Source of the DNA: Paractinoplanes pyxinae
Lineage (GTDB): Bacteria > Actinomycetota > Actinomycetes > Mycobacteriales > Micromonosporaceae
Reading direction: 5' to 3'
Assembly (NCBI RefSeq): GCF_026626335.1
Contig: NZ_JAPNTZ010000017.1
Coordinates: forward strand, 62,001-126,000
DNA: 64,000 nt
Position 1 is the stretch's first letter. Each line of letters starts with the position of its first letter. Positions 58,253 to 64,000 of the stretch are shown here, in pieces. Below the pieces are notes generated by a model, which saw only the letters and a list, made by a program, of their open reading frames with translations, was not told the origin of the DNA and did not search any database. Position numbers and translations under genes: made by a program.

Positions 58253-59583
58253 AGCGTCTGTCGTCCTTCGTTAGCTTTTGTCCGGCCGGGGTTCGCGCCC
58301 GCCTGAGTGGTTAGACGGTTCGACGCCACCTGCGGATCCCCGCCGGTGACGCCCGTGACCACGGTCACGCTGTTCGGCGTGCCGCTCGCGTTCTGGCCCT
58401 GCTTGTAGAGGAAAGAGATCACCCCGGCGCACAACAGGACCAGCAGTGCGAGGACGACCGCCAACACGATCAAGACCTGCCGCCCACCCGAACTCTGCGG
58501 TTTGGCGGCCGGTGTCGGCTGTGGTTGATACGGCTGGCGGTAGCCCTGCGGTTGAACGGGCTTCGGAACAGGCTGGGCCGCGGGCGGTCCGGACGGCACC
58601 GAGGCGGCGCCGCGGGCACCCGAGACCGGACGCGGAACCGGAGGGTACGGCGGACGACCGGCCGCCGGCGAGCCCGACGTGGGCGCGCCGCTCGACGGAA
58701 AGCCGGTCGGCGGGCTGACCGGGCCGGAGCGGGCGGGCTGACCGGCCGGCTGCGACGCCGTCGCGGCCAGCGAGGCGGCGGCCTGACGGGCCACGGCGGC
58801 CAGCGCCGAGGCCGAGGGCCAGCGGGCGTTGGGGTCTTTGGCCAGGGCGCGGTCGACGATCACACGCACCTGCGGCGGGATGTCGCCGGGCAGGGGACGC
58901 GGCGTCTCGCGCACGTGCTTCATGGCGATTTCCATCGGCGTGGCGCCGTCGAACGGGCGGTGCCCGGAAAGGCACTGGTAGGCGACCACACCGAGCGCGT
59001 AGACGTCCGAGGCCGGGGTCGCGACCGCGCCCGAGGCCTGCTCGGGCGAGATGTACGACGCGGTGCCGAGCACCGAGCCGGCCACCGTGAGCTGCCCCAC
59101 CAGGGCCGAGCGGGCGATGCCGAAGTCCGTCAGCACCAGCGTGCCGTTGGGCCGTACGAGCAGGTTGCCCGGCTTCACGTCGCGGTGCACGATGCCGTTC
59201 GCGTGCGCGGCCTGCAGCGCGTCGGCGGCCTGGGCGATCAGGGCCATCGTGCGGGCCGGGGTCAGCCGGCCGACCCGGCTCAGCGTGCGGGACAGGGCGT
59301 CGCCCTCGACGTACTCCATGACCAGGAACGCGAGCTGCTGGTCACTGCCGTAGTCGTAGACGTCGACGACCCCGGGGTGGTTGATCGTGGCCATGGTGCG
59401 GGCCTCGCCCCGGAACCGCTCGGCGAAGCCGGGCTCGTCGAGCAGCGCGGGCAGCAGGATCTTGACAGCGACCGTCCGGCCCAGCACCTCGTCGGTGCCG
59501 CGCCAGACATCACCCATCCCACCGCCGGCGATCCGCTCGTCGAGACGGTACCGGCCGCCGAGGGTCACCCCAGGGCTGATCAT
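58249..59583 (-). CDS. pknA: Serine/threonine protein kinase PknA
   Basis: This 444-aa protein has a kinase domain at about 10-270 with IAGGGMGDVWRG, AVKIL, HRDVKPGN near 132 and TDFGIARS. A Pro/Gly/Ser-rich linker of about 100 residues leads to one membrane helix at about 370-394 (VLIVLAVVLALLVLLCAGVISF) and a short exported tail. No PASTA units, as usual for PknA. With PknB it controls cell shape and elongation; PknB and PknA are translationally coupled by a 4-nt overlap. Confidence 0.96.
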   Translation of the reverse strand: MISPGVTLGGRYRLDERIAGGGMGDVWRGTDEVLGRTVAVKILLPALLDEPGFAERFRGEARTMATINHPGVVDVYDYGSDQQLAFLVMEYVEGDALSRTLSRVGRLTPARTMALIAQAADALQAAHANGIVHRDVKPGNLLVRPNGTLVLTDFGIARSALVGQLTVAGSVLGTASYISPEQASGAVATPASDVYALGVVAYQCLSGHRPFDGATPMEIAMKHVRETPRPLPGDIPPQVRVIVDRALAKDPNARWPSASALAAVARQAAASLAATASQPAGQPARSGPVSPPTGFPSSGAPTSGSPAAGRPPYPPVPRPVSGARGAASVPSGPPAAQPVPKPVQPQGYRQPYQPQPTPAAKPQSSGGRQVLIVLAVVLALLVLLCAGVISFLYKQGQNASGTPNSVTVVTGVTGGDPQVASNRLTTQAGANPGRTKANEGRQTL

Positions 59584-59585
59584 GC

Positions 59586-61082
59586 TCAGTCCCCTCCCTG
59601 ACCCGCCGCGGCCTTCATGATGAGCCCGGCGATGCGGGCAGCCTCGGCGCTCGCGTGGCCACCGGGCACGTTCTCAAGCATGACGCACGCCGCCGAGACC
59701 GCCTCGCCCTTGTCGTTGAAGGCGAAGCCGATGAACCAGCCGTGCGGGTCGGCCCCCTCGGCGTTCTGCGCGGTGCCGGTCTTGCCGCCGACCTCCATGC
59801 CCGAGATCCGGGCGCGGCGGCCGGTGCCGTTCTCGACGACGCTGACCATCATGTCCTTGAGGTCGGCAGCGACCTGGCCGTTGATCGGCGTGCGCAGCGT
59901 CTTCGGGTTGGCGGTGTAGATGGTTCGCAGATCCGGGCTGGTGAGCTTCTGCACCAGGTAGGGACGCTTCTGGTCGCCGCCATTGGCGACCGTGGCGGCG
60001 ATCAGGGCGCCCTGCAGCGGGGTCATCCGCACGTCGCGCTGACCGAGCGACGACTGGGCGAGGGCGCCCTTGTCGACGCTGCCGTCGGGGTTGGCGATCT
60101 TGCCGGTGTCGCTCATCGCGACCGGTAGCCCGCCGCCCTCGAGGCTGCCCACGGTCAGCTGGTCGTCCTCGAAGCCGAAGGCCTTGGCCGTCTCGAGCAC
60201 CTTGTCGCGGCCGAGCGTCACGCCCAGCCGGGCGAAGCCGGTGTTGCAGCTCGTGGTCAGCGCGTCCTTCAGATCGATCTGGCTACCAGGGCAAACTTCG
60301 TCCTCGGAGTTGCGGATGACCGCGCCGCTCTCGCGGTACTCGCGGCCGGCCTCGATCTCGGTATCGGTTTTGTAACCGTTCTGGAGGGCGGCCGCCGAGA
60401 CGATCACCTTGAACACCGAGCCGGGCGGCTTGGTCTCGGCCGTCGAGCGGTTCAGCAGTGGCTGATCGGGGTCTTTGTTGAGCTTGTTGTACGCCGCCGA
60501 CGCCGCCTTCTCGTCGTGGCTGACCAGCGGGTTCGGGTCGAAGCTGGGCATCGACACCATGGCCTGCACGGCGCCCGTCCGGGGGTCGATCGCGACTGCC
60601 GCGCCCTTGTCGACCCCGCGCTCGTTGTTGACAAGCTCTTTCCAGGCCTTCTCCTGCGCCTTGGTGTTGATCGTCAGCAGGACGTTGCCGCCGCCGGTGT
60701 TGTTGCCGGTGAACATGTCCTTGACCCGGTCGGCGAAGAGCTTGTCGCTCTCGCCGGACAGGAAGTCGTTCTCGGCGTTCTCGATGCCGGTCGCGGCCAG
60801 GCCGACGGGCCGGTAACCGATCACCGGGGCGTAGACCTCTTTACGCGGGTAGACGCGCAGGTACTTCAGGGCGTCGTCGGTGACCTTGTTGGTGGCCACG
60901 CCCGTGCCGCCGGCCTCGATGATGCCGCGGGGCCGCTCGTACTGCGCGACCACCACCCGCCGGTTGTAGTCGTTGGTGCGGTAGTCGTCGGCCTTGTAGG
61001 CCTGTACCCAGTTCAAATTCGCGAAGAGCAGACCGAACAGGACGAGGATGACCACGCCCGCCCGCCGAAGTGGTGCGTTCAC
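59586..61082 (-). CDS. pbpA: Penicillin-binding protein A (class B transpeptidase)
   Basis: This 498-aa protein has an N-terminal membrane anchor (VVILVLFGLLFANLNWVQAY), a dimerisation region, and the transpeptidase domain. Active-site motifs are SVFK (Ser near residue 220, in PPGSVFKV), SCN near 276 and KTG in GGKTGTAQN near 431. It cross-links peptidoglycan with its SEDS partner RodA, encoded just upstream and overlapping by 4 nt. In mycobacteria PbpA is needed for septation and is a target pathway of PknB. The start is GTG 61082. Confidence 0.95.
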   Translation of the reverse strand: MNAPLRRAGVVILVLFGLLFANLNWVQAYKADDYRTNDYNRRVVVAQYERPRGIIEAGGTGVATNKVTDDALKYLRVYPRKEVYAPVIGYRPVGLAATGIENAENDFLSGESDKLFADRVKDMFTGNNTGGGNVLLTINTKAQEKAWKELVNNERGVDKGAAVAIDPRTGAVQAMVSMPSFDPNPLVSHDEKAASAAYNKLNKDPDQPLLNRSTAETKPPGSVFKVIVSAAALQNGYKTDTEIEAGREYRESGAVIRNSEDEVCPGSQIDLKDALTTSCNTGFARLGVTLGRDKVLETAKAFGFEDDQLTVGSLEGGGLPVAMSDTGKIANPDGSVDKGALAQSSLGQRDVRMTPLQGALIAATVANGGDQKRPYLVQKLTSPDLRTIYTANPKTLRTPINGQVAADLKDMMVSVVENGTGRRARISGMEVGGKTGTAQNAEGADPHGWFIGFAFNDKGEAVSAACVMLENVPGGHASAEAARIAGLIMKAAAGQGGD

Positions 61083-62590
61083 GGCTTGATCACCTCCGTC
61101 ATGGCGCCGTGCAGTTGCGCCGGTGCTTTCTTGGCTCCGCCACCGGGCCGGTCCGTTCCGCCGCCCCCGCTGGCCGCCGGTCCGCGCGCCGCGTTCGAGA
61201 TCCGCAGCAGCATGGCGATCAGCAGCCAGTTGGCCATCAGCGAGGAGCCGCCGGACGACAGGAACGGCGTCGTCTGGCCGGTCAGCGGGATCAGGCCGGT
61301 GATGCCACCCAGGATGACGAAGATCTGCAAACCCAGGGTGAACGACAGGCCGCCGGCGACCAGCTTGCCGAACGAGTCACGCACCGCCAGCGCCGACCGC
61401 AGACCGCGCTCGACGACAAGTAGATAGAGCACCAGCAGGGCGGAGAGACCGAAGAGGCCGATCTCTTCGCCCATGCCGGCGAAGATGAAGTCGTTCTGCA
61501 CCTCGGGTACGAACCGGGGCGAACCCGCGCCCGGGCCGGAGCCGAACAGTCCGCCCGTACCGAGTGAGAGCAGGCCTTGCACCAGCTGATAGCTGCCGCC
61601 CAGCCGCTCGTAGTTCTCGCTGTCGAACGGGTTGAGCCAGACCTGCGCGCGGTCGTAGAAGTTGGCGAACGGTCCGCCCACCGACGCGCCCAGCAGGTAG
61701 GCGATGTAGACGCCGCCGAAGAACAGCAGCAGACCGATGATCAGCCAGCTGGCTCGCTCGGTGGCGACGTAGAGCGTCACGATGAACAGCCCGAAGTACA
61801 GCAGCGCCGTGCCCAGGTCTCGCTCGAAGACCAGGACCAGGAGGCTGAGCAGCCACACGGTGACGACCGGCCCGAGGTCCCGCCCACGCGGGAAGTCGAT
61901 GCCGAGGACCCGGCGGCTGGCCAGCGACAGCACCTCGCGCTTGCGCACCAGGTAGTACGCGAAGAACGAGACCAGCGCGATCTTGGCGAACTCACCGGGC
62001 TGGATCGAGAACGACCCCAGCCGGATCCACAGCTTCGCCCCGTTGACCTCGGAGATGCTGGCCGGCAGCACGGCCGGGATCATGACGAGCACGATGCCGG
62101 TCAGACCCAGCGTGTACGCGTAACGGGAGACCACCTTGTGGTCGCGGACCACGAGCAGCAGCACCGCGGCGAGGATCAGCGAGATCAGCGTCCAGGCGAG
62201 CTGGCGGCCGCCGATGCCGGCGAAGATGCCGGGCACGGGCAGCTTCTCGCTCAGCGCGTCGCCGATGTCGAGCCGGCGCAGGAAGCCCACGCCCAGCCCG
62301 TTGATCAGCGCGACGGCCGGGATGATCACCGGGTCCGCGTACGGGGCGGTGTAGCGCACCACCACGTGCAGGCCGAGGAAGAGGACGCTCAGCAGCGCGG
62401 CGGGCACCCAGAAGGTCGGGGTGATCTCGCCGATCCGGCTCGCCTCGACGGTGGCTCCGTACGCCGCTACGAGCACCATGGCGAACGCGAGCAGGCCCAG
62501 CTCCGCATTGCGCTGGGTCTTCATTCCCGGGATACGCGCCATCTCGCCCGTGGAAGCGGGCGAGGAGGCAGGCACGGCGGGCGCGGTCAA
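61079..62590 (-). CDS. rodA: SEDS-family peptidoglycan polymerase, FtsW/RodA type
   Basis: This is a 503-aa protein with ten or more membrane helices. The SEDS signature is seen in NGAKLWIRLGSFSIQPGEFAKIALVSFFAYYL, VFERDLGTALLYFGLF, and the long external loop SYQLVQGLLSLGTGGLFGSGPGAG and QNDFIFAGMGEEIG. The end has LTGQTTPFLSSGGSS. The conserved Asp of RDLG is present. It is a lipid-II glycosyltransferase acting with PbpA. The frame starts with TTG 62590 (GGGGAT upstream); ATG 62542 or 62524 would still precede helix 1. Confidence 0.95.
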   Translation of the reverse strand: MTAPAVPASSPASTGEMARIPGMKTQRNAELGLLAFAMVLVAAYGATVEASRIGEITPTFWVPAALLSVLFLGLHVVVRYTAPYADPVIIPAVALINGLGVGFLRRLDIGDALSEKLPVPGIFAGIGGRQLAWTLISLILAAVLLLVVRDHKVVSRYAYTLGLTGIVLVMIPAVLPASISEVNGAKLWIRLGSFSIQPGEFAKIALVSFFAYYLVRKREVLSLASRRVLGIDFPRGRDLGPVVTVWLLSLLVLVFERDLGTALLYFGLFIVTLYVATERASWLIIGLLLFFGGVYIAYLLGASVGGPFANFYDRAQVWLNPFDSENYERLGGSYQLVQGLLSLGTGGLFGSGPGAGSPRFVPEVQNDFIFAGMGEEIGLFGLSALLVLYLLVVERGLRSALAVRDSFGKLVAGGLSFTLGLQIFVILGGITGLIPLTGQTTPFLSSGGSSLMANWLLIAMLLRISNAARGPAASGGGGTDRPGGGAKKAPAQLHGAMTEVIKP

Positions 62591-62621
62591 GAAGAATCCC
62601 CAGACATGGTCGAGCCGAAGC

Positions 62622-64000
62622 TCAGTTGACGGTCCGGCACCCGGCCGGATCGGCAGCGGGCTCGGACTCCGACACCTGAGCGGTCGGCGTACTGGTGGTG
62701 GGCACGGAAGACGGCGGGACCGCGGCGGAACCGGCGTTCGCGTTCGCGGGGGTCCGGGTCGTGGTGCTGCCGGCCACAGTGCTTCCGGGACGAACGCTCG
62801 CCCCGGTCGACGGTGCGACCGGCGGCGCCGACGGGGTGGCCGGCGGCGCGGAAGTGGGCACGACGCAGAGCGGCTTGAGGTTCGGGTTCGACGGGACGTC
62901 GTCGGTGAGCTCGTCGATCATGCGCTGGGCGTCCGGCCGGTCGTCGGCGTGGATGCCCTGCTTGACCCTTTCCTGCGCGACCACGGTGAGGTCGTCCAGG
63001 CGGGACGGGCTGGTCTCGTTGACGCTCGACAGGTCGAGGCCGGCGATCTCGCCCGGCACCCCGCGGAAGATCGCGAGCTGGCCGGCCTCGGTGGCGCCGA
63101 CGTAGTACTGCTTCTGCGTGTACTGGTAGCCCAGCCAGAGCCCGCCGCCCAGCACACCGAGCAGCACCAGCACGAGCAGCGTGGCCCGCACCGGGTGGCC
63201 CTTGGGTTCGGGCTCGGAGTAGTCGGTCTCGGGCTGCGGCTGCGCCGGACGCGGCGCCTGCAGCGCGGCGGCCCGGGCGGCCGAGGTCGAGCTGTCGGCG
63301 ACCGTGGTGTTGCCCCGGTCGATAGCGGCGGCGCCGCCCACGATCGGGGCCTGCTCGACGATGTCGGCGTCGGTCGCGTCGGCGATGACCACCGTGATGT
63401 TGTCGGGGCCGCCGCCGCGCAGCGCCAGCTGCACCAGCCGCTCGACGCAGGCTTGCGGGTCGGCCAGCTCGCGCATCGTCTGCCCGATGGTGTCGGCGCT
63501 GACCACCCCGGACAGGCCGTCGCTGCAGATCAGATAGCGGTCGCCCTTGAGCACCTGACGCACGGAGTACTCCGGGTCGATGTCGCGCCCGTCGAGCGCG
63601 CGGGTGAGCAGCGACCGCTGCGGGTGGCTGCTCGCCTCCTCCGGGCTGACCCGGCCCTCGTCGACCAGCATCTGGACGTACGTGTCGTCCTTGGTGATCT
63701 GGGCGAACTCGCCGTTACGGAGCAGATAGGCCCGGCTGTCACCGATGTGCACCATGCCGAACTTGCTGCCCGAGAAGAGCACCGCGGTCAGCGTGGTGCC
63801 CATGCCCTCGAGCTGCGGGTTGGCGTCGACGGTGTCGCGCAGGTGCTGGTTGGCCGTGCCCACCGCGTGACGCAGCGCGTCGACCATGGCGTCCCCGGGG
63901 ACGTCCTCGTCGAGCGGCGCCATCGCGGCGATGACGATGTTGGACGCGACGTCACCAGCGGCCATGCCGCCCATGCCGTCGGCGACGGCAAGGAGCCGCG
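62622..64000 (-). CDS. pstP: PP2C-type serine/threonine phosphatase PstP, 5' end outside the window
   Basis: The visible part, more than 455 aa, enters from the right edge in frame with RLLAVADGMGGMAAGDVAS, containing the metal-binding DGMGG motif. It continues through MGTTLTAVLFSG, VHIGDSRAYLLRNG, LICSDGLSGVVSADTI and GGGPDNITVVIADA. A membrane helix (ATLLVLVLLGVLGGGLWLGYQY) follows the catalytic domain. An exported domain and a Ser/Thr/Pro-rich tail with two Cys end the protein. PstP reverses PknA/PknB phosphorylation. The gene heads the pstP-rodA-pbpA-pknA-pknB operon in this window. In other genomes FHA-domain genes precede it, but they would lie beyond base 64000. Confidence 0.95.
   Translation of the reverse strand, partial: RLLAVADGMGGMAAGDVASNIVIAAMAPLDEDVPGDAMVDALRHAVGTANQHLRDTVDANPQLEGMGTTLTAVLFSGSKFGMVHIGDSRAYLLRNGEFAQITKDDTYVQMLVDEGRVSPEEASSHPQRSLLTRALDGRDIDPEYSVRQVLKGDRYLICSDGLSGVVSADTIGQTMRELADPQACVERLVQLALRGGGPDNITVVIADATDADIVEQAPIVGGAAAIDRGNTTVADSSTSAARAAALQAPRPAQPQPETDYSEPEPKGHPVRATLLVLVLLGVLGGGLWLGYQYTQKQYYVGATEAGQLAIFRGVPGEIAGLDLSSVNETSPSRLDDLTVVAQERVKQGIHADDRPDAQRMIDELTDDVPSNPNLKPLCVVPTSAPPATPSAPPVAPSTGASVRPGSTVAGSTTTRTPANANAGSAAVPPSSVPTTSTPTAQVSESEPAADPAGCRTVN

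Overview
The window comes from a chromosome of a high-GC actinobacterium. Overall GC is around 70%, GTG and TTG starts are common, and operons use 4-nt ATGA/GTGA overlaps. The gene set (HspR-controlled dnaK operon, CrgA, class E sortase, PknA/PknB, EtfD, an F420-type LLM oxidoreductase, a GGDEF relic) and the many Gly/Ala/Pro-rich proteins point to the Micromonosporaceae, most likely Actinoplanes or a close relative. That assignment is an inference from gene content, not from a marker-gene search.

Layout. 1-5.6 kb: 5' end of clpB with an HspR operator, a Set-family sugar-efflux MFS transporter, a KhtT/KhtU-like cation:proton antiporter pair, and a hypothetical gene. 3.9-8.2 kb: dnaK-grpE-dnaJ-hspR on the minus strand, with a HAIR operator and an intra-operon hairpin. 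8.4-14.7 kb: two tandem dynamin-like GTPases, a conserved hypothetical, and a repeat-rich single-pass protein. 15.2-18.7 kb: E1-alpha/E1-beta/E2 of a 2-oxoacid dehydrogenase complex. 18.8-25.6 kb: a 46-aa protein with a textbook terminator, a 1485-aa FG/GSAR-repeat membrane protein, and a thioredoxin-NHL protein. 25.6-31.1 kb: aldo/keto reductase plus VOC protein facing a WYL regulator, then 5-oxoprolinase genes pxpB-pxpC-pxpA and a hemolysin-III protein. 31.1-41.5 kb: HxlR/QorB pair, SixA phosphatase, FadE5-like acyl-CoA dehydrogenase, SpoIIE-type phosphatase, PRTase, YciI, LLM oxidoreductase, secreted protein, dcd, and a flavin-nucleotide-binding protein behind a perfect LexA box. 41.58 kb: tRNA-Gly(CCC), followed by an 830-bp gene-poor strip with 44-bp tandem repeats and a GGDEF relic. 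42.5-47 kb: an unusual block with a methyltransferase-like gene, a membrane-anchored uncharacterised protein, an XRE regulator and a secreted LamG protein. 47-52.8 kb: two CNNM/CBS membrane proteins, a GPP34 protein, EtfD and CrgA. 53-64 kb: DUF881, sortase E, a small membrane protein and pabA converge on the pstP-rodA-pbpA-pknA-pknB signalling and cell-wall cluster, which lies near oriC in many actinobacteria.

How the parts work together. ClpB and DnaK/GrpE/DnaJ form the disaggregation and refolding system, and both operons carry HspR sites. FadE passes acyl-CoA electrons through ETF to EtfD and on to the quinone pool. Both genes carry the same uncommon inverted repeat, TTAC-N6-GTAA, which suggests a shared beta-oxidation regulator. 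PknA/PknB and the phosphatase PstP control the adjacent RodA/PbpA wall-elongation pair, and CrgA is nearby. The strongest candidates for something undescribed are this shared operator, the tail-to-tail methyltransferase/membrane-protein pair beside the tRNA, the SOS box between dcd and a PNPOx-type gene, and the FG-repeat membrane protein.
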